Source: Anaerovorax odorimutans
GTDB taxonomy: Bacteria; Bacillota; Clostridia; Peptostreptococcales; JAAYPU01
Assembly: GCA_016841185.1 (NCBI GenBank)
Contig: JAENZQ010000007.1
Span: 62,001-126,000, forward strand
Direction: 5' to 3'
DNA length: 64,000 bases
Under the pieces are notes generated by a model that was given only the letters and a program-made list of their open reading frames with translations, searched no databases and had not been told where the DNA came from. Below, in pieces: positions 17,177 through 26,044 of this stretch (its first letter is position 1; every line of letters starts with the position of its first letter). The translations under genes and the position numbers were made by a program.

Positions 17177-18457
17177 TCAGCCAAATATCAGATTTGGTAT
17201 AAATAACACAATTTCAGGTACAAAAATAATAATAAATACCACTACTATGATTGCAATAAAAAACGGGAGAGATTCCTTAACCGTTTCTTCCGGAGGACAT
17301 CCCATGATAGATGATACCGTATACATTGCTACACCTACGGGTGGAGTCATAATTCCCATGGTCACAATGGTCATCATAATGATTCCAAAATGCACTGGAT
17401 CCACACCGACACTTGTAATAACCGGAACCAAAATGGGTGTTAATAATAAAGCACATACCGTTGTTTCAACAAACATACCGGCTACCACAAGAAATCCTAT
17501 AATGATTATCAGAAGTAGAGTAGGATTCTGAGTTACTCCGATGAGAAATTCAGCAAGGTTCTGCGGTACTCTGTCATACACAATGCCATAGCCGAAAATA
17601 CCTGATAAAGCAAGTATCAACATAATCGATCCGATATCAATGGCGCTGTCTCTTAATGTCTCCTTAAAAGATGCCCATGTAAGCTCTTTATATATGACTA
17701 CTCCGACAAAAATTGCATAAACTGCGGCAAAGGCCCCTGCCTCAGATGGTGTGAAAACACCAAAACGTATTCCCACAATGAGTATAACCGGAAAAATCAG
17801 CGCCCAGATACTTTCCTTCAGGGCAATAAGTACTTCTTTAAAACCGGCCGGTTTCTGCTTAGCAGGAAGATAATTCCTTCTTTTTGCTGATACCGATACT
17901 GCTGTCATCAGTGCAATCATCATAAGAATCCCCGGAACAATACCTGCAGCAAAAAGCCTTCCTACCGATACTTCACCAACAGAACCATAAATGATCAGCC
18001 CCATACTTGGAGGAATGGTTGCCGTAATCAATGCCGAAAGGCCATTTATTGCTGCACTATAACCTTTTGAATATCCCTTTTTAACCATTTCCGGGCCAAG
18101 AACTCTGGCTTCCATTGCAGCATCTGCAGTAGCTGAGCCAGATACGCCTCCCATAAAAGTACTTAAGACAACACTTATCTGAGCAATATTGCCATACATA
18201 TGTCCGGTAAGCACATCCGACAGTTTGATTAATTTTTTTGTTATTCCGGTATGATTCATAAGATTACCTGCAAAAATAAACAATGGGATGGCAAGCAAAG
18301 TAAATGACTGGGTTGTGGTAACAACCCTTTGAACAACAATTGAAAACGGTATCTCCGGAGTCATCAGAAAAAAAACAATGCCGGCGATACCTATAGAAAA
18401 AGCCACTGGCATCCCTATTACTAATAAGATCAGAAATATTATTAATACAATTAACAT
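17177..18457 (-). CDS. TRAP transporter large permease (DctM type)
   Basis: A ~426-residue, ~12-helix membrane subunit of a sodium-driven tripartite transporter. Characteristic segments: AIPLFIFAGNLMNHTGI near residue 57, GGVSGSATADAAM near 93, and TPPVGVAMYTVSSI near 365. ATG 18457 is chosen because GAAGAGGTG precedes it and it starts 4 bases after the DctQ stop; the longer frame to 18496 overlaps dctQ. Context (uxuB upstream, uxuA downstream) suggests uptake of a hexuronate or hexonate. Confidence 0.94.
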   Translation of the reverse strand: MLIVLIIFLILLVIGMPVAFSIGIAGIVFFLMTPEIPFSIVVQRVVTTTQSFTLLAIPLFIFAGNLMNHTGITKKLIKLSDVLTGHMYGNIAQISVVLSTFMGGVSGSATADAAMEARVLGPEMVKKGYSKGYSAAINGLSALITATIPPSMGLIIYGSVGEVSVGRLFAAGIVPGILMMIALMTAVSVSAKRRNYLPAKQKPAGFKEVLIALKESIWALIFPVILIVGIRFGVFTPSEAGAFAAVYAIFVGVVIYKELTWASFKETLRDSAIDIGSIMLILALSGIFGYGIVYDRVPQNLAEFLIGVTQNPTLLLIIIIGFLVVAGMFVETTVCALLLTPILVPVITSVGVDPVHFGIIMMTIVTMGIMTPPVGVAMYTVSSIMGCPPEETVKESLPFFIAIIVVVFIIIFVPEIVLFIPNLIFG

Positions 18458-18461
18458 AAAT

Positions 18462-18950
18462 TCACCTCTTCTCCGCCACAGATGTCTTGAAAGCATTATA
18501 TAGCTTAATCCCTGTAGAAATCATCATTAATACGGCGCCAATCGGCACGCTGACTGTCGCCCAGGAATAACTGATCCCTAATGTCTGAAAGAGACGTTTT
18601 GAGCTCTCAAGAGCTAAAGGTACACCAAACCAGACAAGAGAAGCAAGAAAAAGGAATATTATTGAATTCAATGCAATATTGATCTTTTTTCTGAGGGTGG
18701 GTGGTATTTTTTTTACAAATAAATCAACATTTACAAGATCGGTATTTCTGAGAGCCATATCGGCTCCCAGAAATACCAACCATGCAAATAACAATAAGGA
18801 TAAATCAACTGCCCAGTTAATTGGATGTTTAAATGTACGACCCAGAGCTGATGAAAACACAAAAAACACGATCGCACATAAAAACACCTTAACGGCTGCC
18901 TCTTCGATTTGACAAAAATATCTGTATAGTGTTTTCAACTGTTTCACCAT
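18462..18950 (-). CDS. TRAP transporter small permease (DctQ type)
   Basis: A 162-residue, four-helix membrane protein that bridges the periplasmic-type binding protein and the large permease. The family pattern is visible: INWAVDLSLLLFAWLVFLGADMALRNTDLVNVDLF near residues 44-78. It lies between dctP (10 bases) and dctM (4 bases), the usual TRAP order. Confidence 0.92.
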   Translation of the reverse strand: MVKQLKTLYRYFCQIEEAAVKVFLCAIVFFVFSSALGRTFKHPINWAVDLSLLLFAWLVFLGADMALRNTDLVNVDLFVKKIPPTLRKKINIALNSIIFLFLASLVWFGVPLALESSKRLFQTLGISYSWATVSVPIGAVLMMISTGIKLYNAFKTSVAEKR

Positions 18951-18960
18951 CCAATTATCA

Positions 18961-19977
18961 TTATTTACCTATCTGGGAATAAATCTCATCTCTTAGTTCT
19001 CTGTATTCAAGTACATCATAGGCTGCATCTGCAGCAGCTTTAAAAGCGTCTAAATCTACTTCTACTACTTCCATTCCTTCTTCAACCATTTTTGCTTCAT
19101 ATTCATCAGAAAGATTCATGATAAGCTGTGCATTTTCAGCAGCTTCTGCTTTTGTTTCTTCAATCAATATTTGCTGATATTCCTCAGGAATGGTTTGGAA
19201 CCACTTCTCCCCTACAATGATGCCGTTAACTAATTGGAAATGGCCTGTTTTATCAATGTATTTGATGACTTCATAAAGTTTTGCAGGATAAGATGCCGTA
19301 TTCTGTCCTTCTGCACCATCAATAGCACCCTGCTGCATAGCAGTATAAACTTCTGTCCAAGGCATTGCAACCGGTGTAGCACCCATTGCCTTGATAGACT
19401 CTGACCATACAGGCGCACCCGGCGTCCTGATCCTTACACCTTCAAGATCTTCCGGTGTTTTAACAGGTTTGTTTGTCAGGAAATGTCTGGCACCATCATA
19501 CCAGTTGAAAGAGAGAACTCTAATTCCGTTTTCCTCAGCAAGCTCTTTCTCCCATTGCTTAAAAGTATCACTTTCTGTAACCTTCAGCACATCTTCATAA
19601 TTATCGGCAAAATACGGAGCACCTATGATACCCATTTCTTTTACATAATTGGCCATGCGGCCTCCATCCGTGAGCACTGCAACGTTTACGCCCTGGATCG
19701 CCTGTTCGATCACATCTTCATCTGACCCAAGTTGTGCGCTTGGATATACTTCAATAACAAGCTTACCATCTGTTCTCTCGCTTACTCTCTCTGCAAGTTC
19801 CTTGAATCCTGAAACCATCGGAGCTGTTTCATTAAGCTGTGTTGACATTTTCAACACATAAACTTCACCTTCATCCGGTGCTTCTGCAGAATCCTGGCTA
19901 TCTGTCTGGCCTCCACAGCCGGTCATAATAACCAAAACCATAGAAAGAACTAACAATACTGACAAGAACTTTTTCAT
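18961..19977 (-). CDS. TRAP transporter substrate-binding lipoprotein (DctP type)
   Basis: A 338-residue extracytoplasmic solute receptor. It begins with a lipoprotein signal peptide (VLVIMTGCGG, lipobox Cys about residue 21). Mid-protein GVRIRTPGAPVWSESIKAMGATPVAMPWTEVYTAMQQGAIDGAEGQ-type features include the conserved Arg that binds the ligand carboxylate and the DGAEGQ motif. The ribosome site is AGGGAGG. A small TTTACC/GGGTAAA hairpin in the 66-base gap after uxuB may favour higher expression of this gene, as is common for binding proteins. The ligand is probably a sugar acid. Confidence 0.94.
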   Translation of the reverse strand: MKKFLSVLLVLSMVLVIMTGCGGQTDSQDSAEAPDEGEVYVLKMSTQLNETAPMVSGFKELAERVSERTDGKLVIEVYPSAQLGSDEDVIEQAIQGVNVAVLTDGGRMANYVKEMGIIGAPYFADNYEDVLKVTESDTFKQWEKELAEENGIRVLSFNWYDGARHFLTNKPVKTPEDLEGVRIRTPGAPVWSESIKAMGATPVAMPWTEVYTAMQQGAIDGAEGQNTASYPAKLYEVIKYIDKTGHFQLVNGIIVGEKWFQTIPEEYQQILIEETKAEAAENAQLIMNLSDEYEAKMVEEGMEVVEVDLDAFKAAADAAYDVLEYRELRDEIYSQIGK

Positions 19978-20043
19978 TTTTATCCTCCCTTTTCTTTTTA
20001 TATATTTTAGCTTTACCCTTTTTAGGTAAAAACTATAAACAGC

Positions 20044-21648
20044 TTAAATTTCAATATATCTTTTCAAAGTTTTTCTGACTGCTCCCTTGGAGGCAATCAA
20101 TTCAGCAAATAATTCCTCAACCTTTTTTCCAAGACCGTATTTATACAGGTCTACACCGAAAATCTGACTGTTGGATAGAATAGGTCTTAATTTTTCTGTA
20201 AATGGCCCTTTATCACCTATCTTAATGTCTTGAACATACGCCCTTAATACATCCAGCATAGGATCCGGACTCAGATCAAAAGTATTGCCTTCATCATCTA
20301 CTCCAATGAGATATCTGAGCCATCCTGCAAAAAATAATGGTATATAGGTAAGTGAAGATATATCTTCAGTACCGGAGTGTATATAAGCCTTTAAAGTCTC
20401 TCCGAAACGTACAGGGATTTTCTGTGAAGTGTCACAGGCAATTCTCTGAGGTGTATCAGGTACAAATGGATTTGGAAAGCGCTCTTCAATAACTTCTTTT
20501 ATGAAATTTTCCGGTGGAAGGATACCCGGATCGACTACTACCGGCAATCCCTCTTCATAACCTGCTTTCTTAATAAAAACTTTCATATACTCATCTTTCA
20601 TTTCTTCAGATATCGAAGTATATCCTAAAATGCATCCGAATATTGCCAATATTGTGTGTAAAGGATTTAAACAGGTAGATACTTTCATCCTTTCTACCTT
20701 GTCCACAGTTTCTCTGTCGGTAAATATAACGCCTGATTCTTCCAAAGGAGGTCTTGAATTGGGAAATGCGTCCTCAATAACAAGATACTGGGCTTGCTCG
20801 GCGTTGACAAACAAAGATATAAATGTGTTCTTTGATGTTTGTATCGTACCGGTACCCTGGATCCCGTCTGCTTTAAGTACATTTCTTACTTGTTCAGACG
20901 GTCTCGGTGTTATTTTATCGATCATGCTCCAAGGAAAAGATACTAAATCGGGATCACTGATATAATCAACAAATCCTTTTTCTGCGAATCCTTTGTTCAC
21001 CCAATATTCTGCAAAAGTACGTATCGCCTGATAAAGCTTTTCCCCATTATGTGAACAATTATCCATACTGACCAATGCCACCGGCAATTTACCGGCTAAA
21101 TATCTTTTATAACACAGCAGGGCGATTTTTCCCATAAGACTTTCCGGATTTTCCTTGAAATTATCCAAATCATCAAAAATATAAGGCAAATAATTCCCCT
21201 TTGAATCCTTAAGTGCATACCCCTTTTCCGTTATTGTAAAACTAACCATCTGTAGGGAAGGTGCCGTCATTATTTTTGATAGTCTCTTCATGTTATTGCT
21301 GGCTTTAAATGCATGGACAATACTTGCAATAACCTTTTTATCCATTTTCCCGTCAGCTTTTAAAGTGACAAGTATGCTCAAGTTATCAAAAGGTGTATAA
21401 ACCTTATCAATAATTTCCTCATCATATGCTTCGCAAACCAATATCCCTTTATCACAAAGCCCTTTATTAAGAAGATTTTGCTGCAAAACGGCAGGAAAAC
21501 CTCTGAAAATATTTCCTGCTCCAAAATGGATCCAGATCGGCTCATTTTCTGTTTTTTCTTTAACTTTCTCAATATCAAATGCCGGCAGTTCATATCCTTT
21601 CTCCTGCCAGAGCTGCTTTTTTCTTAAACCATCCTTACTCAGTTTCAT
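20044..21648 (-). CDS. uxuB: Fructuronate reductase (mannitol dehydrogenase family)
   Basis: A ~534-residue NAD-dependent polyol dehydrogenase. The N-terminal nucleotide-binding segment IHFGAGNIFRGF and the mid segments LVSMDNCSHNGEKLY and PWSMIDKITPRP are family signatures. With uxuA, kdgK and kdgA beside it, reduction of D-fructuronate to D-mannonate is the most likely reaction; tagaturonate or other ketoses cannot be excluded. ATG 21648 follows TTAGGTGG; GTG 21657 lies inside that site. First gene of the operon behind the promoter/operator at 21689-21717. No uronate isomerase (UxaC) is in the window. Confidence 0.88.
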   Translation of the reverse strand: MKLSKDGLRKKQLWQEKGYELPAFDIEKVKEKTENEPIWIHFGAGNIFRGFPAVLQQNLLNKGLCDKGILVCEAYDEEIIDKVYTPFDNLSILVTLKADGKMDKKVIASIVHAFKASNNMKRLSKIMTAPSLQMVSFTITEKGYALKDSKGNYLPYIFDDLDNFKENPESLMGKIALLCYKRYLAGKLPVALVSMDNCSHNGEKLYQAIRTFAEYWVNKGFAEKGFVDYISDPDLVSFPWSMIDKITPRPSEQVRNVLKADGIQGTGTIQTSKNTFISLFVNAEQAQYLVIEDAFPNSRPPLEESGVIFTDRETVDKVERMKVSTCLNPLHTILAIFGCILGYTSISEEMKDEYMKVFIKKAGYEEGLPVVVDPGILPPENFIKEVIEERFPNPFVPDTPQRIACDTSQKIPVRFGETLKAYIHSGTEDISSLTYIPLFFAGWLRYLIGVDDEGNTFDLSPDPMLDVLRAYVQDIKIGDKGPFTEKLRPILSNSQIFGVDLYKYGLGKKVEELFAELIASKGAVRKTLKRYIEI

Positions 21649-21688
21649 TTTAACCACCTAACTCTCAACAACAGTGTTCTTTAACGAC

Positions 21689-21717
21689 AGTCTACCATAC
21701 TTGTATACAAGTGTCAA
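21689..21717 (-). promoter_or_regulatory. Promoter of the uxuB operon with embedded palindromic operator
   Basis: On the minus strand: -35 TTGACA (21717-21712), a 17-base spacer, -10 TAGACT (21694-21689). The spacer holds the perfect palindrome ACTTGTATACAAGT (21699-21712), so a bound GntR-type repressor would block RNA polymerase. The core TTGTATACAA resembles known FadR-subfamily hexuronate operators. Confidence 0.75.
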
Positions 21718-21836
21718 CATATTATTATTTCTGAACAATTGAACCGGGCTTGTAGAAAAAAATATAAAAATGGAAATAGCATTTAATAAAATAAATGCTA
21801 TTTCCTTATTAGGGAGAGAAATGCTAAATCTATGTG

Positions 21837-22862
21837 TTATCTTTGAACTCTTCCTGAAGCATCTCCTTTGATAAGTGTCTCCACTTCCTGGACAGATACC
21901 ATGTTGAAATCACCTAAGATCGTGTGTTTCAGGGCTGATGCGCCTACAGCAAACTCCAACGCATATTTATAATTATTTTTTTCCAGTAATCCATAAATTA
22001 ACCCTCCTGCAAATGAATCTCCGCCGCCGACTCTGTCCACAATTCTTATATTATATTTTTTTGACTGATAGAATTCATTTCCGTCATAGATCAGCGCGGA
22101 CCATCCGTTATCGGAAGCAGAAAAACTCTCTCTCAGTGTCGTTGCGATATATTTAAAGCCAAATCTTTCTTTCATCTGCCTGAATATGTCTTTATATCCC
22201 TCTAATTCAAGTTCGCCTTTTGTTATATCAGTGTTTCCGGGTTTAAACCCCAGCACTTTTTCAGCATCCTCTTCATTACCGATACATACATCAACATACT
22301 GCATTAAATTTGTCATGCATTTCTTTGCTTCTTCAGAAGTCCATAATTTTTTACGGTAATTCAAATCAACACTTACAGTTACATTATGTTTTTTAGCGGC
22401 CTTGAGAGCTTCTTCTGTTAATTCTGCGGCCTTTTTACTTATTGCAGGCGTGATTCCGGAAAAATGGAACCAATCTGCATCCTTAAATATTCCATCAAAA
22501 TCAAAATCATCTACGTCTGCTTCCGCAATAGCTGAACCGGCCCGGTCGTAAATTACCTTTGAAGGTCTCATTGATGCACCGTTTTCCAGGAAATATATCC
22601 CTACCCTGTCTCCGCCTCTTGCAATATAATCCGTATGGACACCAAATCTTCTTAAATGATTAACCGCTGCCTGCCCTATTTCATGTTTCGGAAGCTTTGT
22701 CACAAAAAATGCATCATAACCATAATTGGCTAAGGATACTGCCACATTTGCTTCTCCACCTCCATATACCACATCAAAAGATGATGATTGAACAAATCGC
22801 CGAAAGTCCTGTGTGGAAAGCCTCATCATGATTTCTCCTAAAGTTACTACTTTCTTTGACAT
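21837..22862 (-). CDS. kdgK: 2-keto-3-deoxygluconate kinase (PfkB family)
   Basis: A 341-residue ribokinase-fold enzyme that phosphorylates KDG to KDPG with ATP. N-terminal GEIMMRL and YGGGEANVAVSLANYG, and the C-terminal catalytic GGGDSFAGGLIYG near residue 273, are intact. It shares a strand with kdgA, 39 bases downstream of it, with an AGGAGG site. With UxuA and KdgA it completes hexuronate breakdown. Confidence 0.93.
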   Translation of the reverse strand: MSKKVVTLGEIMMRLSTQDFRRFVQSSSFDVVYGGGEANVAVSLANYGYDAFFVTKLPKHEIGQAAVNHLRRFGVHTDYIARGGDRVGIYFLENGASMRPSKVIYDRAGSAIAEADVDDFDFDGIFKDADWFHFSGITPAISKKAAELTEEALKAAKKHNVTVSVDLNYRKKLWTSEEAKKCMTNLMQYVDVCIGNEEDAEKVLGFKPGNTDITKGELELEGYKDIFRQMKERFGFKYIATTLRESFSASDNGWSALIYDGNEFYQSKKYNIRIVDRVGGGDSFAGGLIYGLLEKNNYKYALEFAVGASALKHTILGDFNMVSVQEVETLIKGDASGRVQR

Positions 22863-22901
22863 TTAATTTCCTCCTAAACCAAAGATAATGATAAAACCAT
22901 A

Positions 22902-23543
22902 TCAGCTTCTTGCCTGCTGCAATGCCTTCATATATTTCTTTGCAGTATCTGTTACTAAATCATAATTCTCTGAATTAGCACCTTTAGTCAGATCACTTCC
23001 TACTCCAACTGCAACCGCACCGGCTTTGATCCAATCCGAAAGATTTTCCAGATTAACACCTCCGGTAGGCATGAAATTGCCCTGCGGTACAGGCCCCTTA
23101 TAAGCTTTAATAATTGAGGGACCGGAGACACTGCCCGGGAATACTTTGATAATTTCAGCACCGTATTCTAAAGCCGTTAATGCTTCTGTAATAGTCATAA
23201 CACCCGGCATTACAGGAATCCTGTATCTGTTGCACAATTTAATGGTTTCAATGTTTAAGCCGGGGCTTACAACATATTGTGCGCCAGCTAAAATACATGC
23301 TCTTGCCGTTTCAGGGTCCAATACGGTTCCGGCACCTATGATCAAATCATCATGCTTATACGCATCCGAAATGTCTTTAATAATATCAATTGCACCAGGA
23401 ACAGTCATAGTGATTTCCAAGGCTTTTATTCCACCCTTTTTTACAGCTTCAATGGTTTTTATGCCATTTCCCATTGATTCGGCACGTATGACTGCAACGA
23501 TTCCATTACTGACGATTCTGCTAATTACTTCTATTCTCTTCAA
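22902..23543 (-). CDS. kdgA: KDPG/KHG aldolase
   Basis: A ~213-residue class I aldolase that splits 2-keto-3-deoxy-6-phosphogluconate into pyruvate and glyceraldehyde-3-phosphate. The Schiff-base lysine is in EIIKVFPGS near residue 132, with ALEITMTVPGA and GAGTVLDPE segments earlier. TTG 23543 is the probable start: AGGTG lies 6 bases upstream, whereas GTG 23552 is part of that ribosome site. First gene of the kdgA-kdgK transcript behind the promoter at 23598-23627. Confidence 0.93.
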   Translation of the reverse strand: MKRIEVISRIVSNGIVAVIRAESMGNGIKTIEAVKKGGIKALEITMTVPGAIDIIKDISDAYKHDDLIIGAGTVLDPETARACILAGAQYVVSPGLNIETIKLCNRYRIPVMPGVMTITEALTALEYGAEIIKVFPGSVSGPSIIKAYKGPVPQGNFMPTGGVNLENLSDWIKAGAVAVGVGSDLTKGANSENYDLVTDTAKKYMKALQQARS

Positions 23544-23572
23544 CTGCTTCACCTCAGAATAAATATTTGTCT

Positions 23573-23627
23573 GTTGTCAGACAACGTTCTTGCTATCATT
23601 ATATATAGCCTTCTGATTATTTGTCAA
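23573..23627 (-). promoter_or_regulatory. Promoter and operator of kdgA-kdgK
   Basis: Minus strand: -35 TTGACA (23627-23622), 18-base spacer, consensus -10 TATAAT (23603-23598), start near 23590. The palindrome GTTGTCAGACAAC (23573-23585) lies about +5 to +17 and fits the FadR-subfamily pattern TNGTNNNACNA. The adjacent FCD regulator (23649-24326) is the likely ligand-responsive repressor. Confidence 0.75.
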
Positions 23628-23648
23628 GTCATAAATAGTAATTCATGC

Positions 23649-24326
23649 TCATCTTTTAGCCTTAATATGATTCATACCGTACAAAATGACATCTTTCATA
23701 TATTCCCTTGCTGTATCCCGTTGTTTCTTTTTGATGGCCGTCAGCAGTTTTTCATGATTTTTTATGACGATTTCTCCGCTCTCAGGGATTTCTTTTGTTT
23801 CCATATACCCTTCCGTGATTGAATCTTTAATAATTGGTATAATTCTTTGCAAGATTGGATTACCCGTACTAACAGCAATAATATTATGGAATTTTTTATC
23901 CCATTCCGTATGATCTTCTCCCATGATTATTTTTTCTTTCATTTTAATAAATGCTTTTTCCAACTCTATCATCTGGTTGTCACTGATTCTTTCTGCTGAT
24001 ATTGCAGCGATTTCCGGTTCTATGATCAAACGTGTTTCAAACAGGTAGAAGAGCAAATCCTCTTTATTCATAAATGAAACGCCGAGCGGGTCTTTCACCA
24101 GTCCGGGCATATTTGAAACAAAAGTTCCCTTGCCTCTCTTGACTTCTAAAATATTTTTAGAAACAAGAGTTTTAATTGCTTCCCGCACTGTAGACCTGCT
24201 GACATTAAGCGTTTTTGTCAGTTCTATTTCATTAGGAAGCTTATCTCCGCTTTGGAGTTTTTTATCTTTTATGAGTTTTTTTATATTTTCTGCTACCTTT
24301 TCTGAAAGAATCACTTTGTCAAACAT
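23649..24326 (-). CDS. GntR/FadR-type regulator with FCD domain (kdg locus)
   Basis: A 225-residue transcription factor. The N-terminal winged helix (LPNEIELTKTLNVSRSTVREAIKTL, residues ~30-55) with GKGTFVSN wing is followed by an FCD domain whose WDKKFHNII and IKNHEKLL segments carry typical metal/ligand histidines. It lies upstream of kdgA on the same strand and probably controls it through 23573-23585. It differs from the regulator at 15302, and the two candidate operators differ in half-site spacing, so two regulators for one pathway are likely. Confidence 0.9.
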   Translation of the reverse strand: MFDKVILSEKVAENIKKLIKDKKLQSGDKLPNEIELTKTLNVSRSTVREAIKTLVSKNILEVKRGKGTFVSNMPGLVKDPLGVSFMNKEDLLFYLFETRLIIEPEIAAISAERISDNQMIELEKAFIKMKEKIIMGEDHTEWDKKFHNIIAVSTGNPILQRIIPIIKDSITEGYMETKEIPESGEIVIKNHEKLLTAIKKKQRDTAREYMKDVILYGMNHIKAKR

Positions 24327-24464
24327 ATACTTAATTCACTCCTGTAAATGTCTTTTAGTTTATTCAAGAATACATTACTAAGTATATATTATTCATCTTT
24401 TAATTATAAATCAAATAATAATTTGCCTGTTAAGCGAAAGATTCTGTCACTGCATTATTAATTT

Positions 24465-24483
24465 GACAGGGGCAAGCCCTGTC
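24465..24483. repeat. GACAGGG/CCCTGTC hairpin
   Basis: GACAGGG (24465-24471), loop GCAAG, CCCTGTC (24477-24483), within an otherwise AT-rich gap (24327-24499). A related hairpin with the same kind of loop is at 29123-29139. It may end the 24500-25221 transcript (no U-run) or be a dispersed repeat. Confidence 0.5.
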
Positions 24484-24499
24484 ACTACATAATTTTATT

Positions 24500-24649
24500 C
24501 TATTGTTCTTTATTTTTTTTGATACGCAGCATTTCTTTTATTTCTTTAAGAACTAAAAAAATTTTATTCAATGTATACTGGATGGAAACCAGAATAATAA
24601 AAAGAATGATTACGGCTATAAAGATAAAGTTTTCATCAATATGGATCAT
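24500..24649 (-). CDS. 49-residue single-helix membrane protein
   Basis: An ATG at 24649 overlaps the TGA of the preceding nucleotidase gene (ATGA overlap, 24646-24649), strongly suggesting translational coupling. The frame runs 49 codons to TAG. The product has one hydrophobic helix (residues ~8-23, FIFIAVIILFIILVSI) followed by a charged, probably amphipathic helix (KIFLVLKEIKEMLRIKKNKEQ). Small Firmicute membrane proteins with this layout exist (DUF4083-like), but I cannot assign a family. Function unknown. Confidence 0.6.
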   Translation of the reverse strand: MIHIDENFIFIAVIILFIILVSIQYTLNKIFLVLKEIKEMLRIKKNKEQ

Positions 24650-25221
24650 TCTATCACCACTTTCTCGTAATTTCTGATTTCTTCATACACTTCATTCCAT
24701 GAATATACTCTCTTAATATAATCGTTTAGTAAATCTCTGTTGTATTCGCAGTCAATAAGCAAAACATGAATCCCAGCTTCTGAAAGCTGTATAGCATTTT
24801 CATATCTGTCTTCAATGAAAATATCACAATCTAACTCCCGAGCCTTTTCAAGTTTATCATGACTTCCGAGAAAAAAAATCTGTGTATTTGGAATATCATA
24901 TCTTCCAAACCATTTTACGGTAACATTTTCCATCCTGGGCGGCCTTGCAGTAATAAAGAAAATATTGTGCTCTTCCGAAATTTTTTTTAAATATGTATCG
25001 GCATGTTCTCTCATATTGGCTTTTTCATGCAATTCTTCGCCATGCTTTTCATAATAGATCATGAATTCTTCTCTTGATATTTCACATGACTCATGCACAG
25101 GATCCGCAGAAATCTTATGAGAATTTACAGACTTATTAAAATATCTGTTAATTTCTTCTATCCAAAAAAAGGGCTCAGTAATAGTTCCATCAATATCTAT
25201 ACATATGTTTAATTTTTCCAT
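24646..25221 (-). CDS. HAD-superfamily 5'-nucleotidase-like phosphatase
   Basis: A ~191-residue protein with HAD motif I ICIDIDGTITEP at residues 5-16, a motif II-like IFFITARPP near 92 and IFIEDRYENA near 142 as the acidic motif. This pattern fits the 5'(3')-deoxyribonucleotidase/NT5C-like group, so nucleotide or sugar-phosphate dephosphorylation is likely; the substrate is not certain. ATG 25221 is chosen over the longer frame because AAAGGAG precedes it and the extra N-terminus crosses the rpmF terminator. Followed by the overlapping 49-residue ORF. Confidence 0.75.
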   Translation of the reverse strand: MEKLNICIDIDGTITEPFFWIEEINRYFNKSVNSHKISADPVHESCEISREEFMIYYEKHGEELHEKANMREHADTYLKKISEEHNIFFITARPPRMENVTVKWFGRYDIPNTQIFFLGSHDKLEKARELDCDIFIEDRYENAIQLSEAGIHVLLIDCEYNRDLLNDYIKRVYSWNEVYEEIRNYEKVVIE

Positions 25222-25230
25222 AAATACTCC

Positions 25231-25264
25231 TTTGAAAAAATAAAAAGCTGCCATAAGCAGCTTT
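25231..25264 (-). terminator. Rho-independent terminator after rpmF
   Basis: On the minus strand AAAGCTGC (25264-25257) pairs with GCAGCTTT (25251-25244), followed by TTATTTTTT. It separates rpmF from the nucleotidase gene. Confidence 0.85.
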
Positions 25265-25267
25265 ATA

Positions 25268-25450
25268 TTATTTTTCCTCAGCAATAACTTCCTTTCCATC
25301 GTAATAATTACAACTTGGACATATGTGATGAGGAAGTTTAAGTTCATGACATTGAGGACATTTAACCAGACCAGGCGGGGTCATTTTAATGTTTGCCGAT
25401 CTTCTTTTATCTCTTCTCGCTTTGGATATTTTTCTTTTTGGTACTGCCAT
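25268..25450 (-). CDS. rpmF: 50S ribosomal protein L32
   Basis: A 60-residue ribosomal protein beginning AVPKRKISKARRDKRRS after the initiator Met, with a zinc ribbon CPQC...CPSC (two CXXC pairs, residues ~34-47). Start follows AGGAGGTG. It lies 12 bases after the yceD gene, the standard bacterial yceD-rpmF pair. Confidence 0.98.
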   Translation of the reverse strand: MAVPKRKISKARRDKRRSANIKMTPPGLVKCPQCHELKLPHHICPSCNYYDGKEVIAEEK

Positions 25451-25462
25451 ACAAACACCTCC

Positions 25463-25966
25463 TTAATCCTGCTTTAACAGCTCCCTTAGCTTTATTAATC
25501 GAATATCTATGTCTTCCTTTTCACAACTGCATTCAGAGTTGTTAAGGTTTGTGCCGCATTGAGGACATAAACCCTTACAGTCACTATCGCATAAAAACCT
25601 CATGGGAAGTTTAAGAATAAGAAGTCTTTCCAGAAAATCATTCAGATCAAAAATGTTATTATCCACATCAGCTATGACATCATCTGAATCTTCTTCGTTT
25701 TCTCCTACAATCATCTCATTGAAGCGAAAAGAAATATCTGTGGAAAACACTTCAAGACATCTGCAGCATTCGGTTTGAATGACTGTATCAAAAGAGCCGG
25801 AAAAAAGAATGCATTGATCCGCTCTATATAAATGTCCTTTTACAGTTATGGGTTTGATTAGCCGTATTTCCTCATTTCCACGATAAACAGCATCAATATT
25901 GACATTTTCTTCAACAGAGATATTATCGCATTTTTTAGAAATAAGGTCTGAAATATCAATTTTCAT
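25463..25966 (-). CDS. yceD: YceD/DUF177 family protein
   Basis: A ~167-residue protein that in bacteria nearly always precedes rpmF; family members are linked to 23S rRNA metabolism. Cysteine pairs are present in CCRCLE near residue 76 and CDSDCKGLCPQCG...CSC near the C-terminus, where the family has its metal-like motif. ATG 25966 is chosen because GAGGTG stands upstream, rather than the longer frame to 26014. It lies 78 bases after ackA. Confidence 0.9.
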   Translation of the reverse strand: MKIDISDLISKKCDNISVEENVNIDAVYRGNEEIRLIKPITVKGHLYRADQCILFSGSFDTVIQTECCRCLEVFSTDISFRFNEMIVGENEEDSDDVIADVDNNIFDLNDFLERLLILKLPMRFLCDSDCKGLCPQCGTNLNNSECSCEKEDIDIRLIKLRELLKQD

Positions 25967-26044
25967 TCCAGCATACACCTCGATGGCTTTAAAGCTAACA
26001 GATTTATTATACAAATGCCCCGGAGTATTGTCAAGAAATATTTA

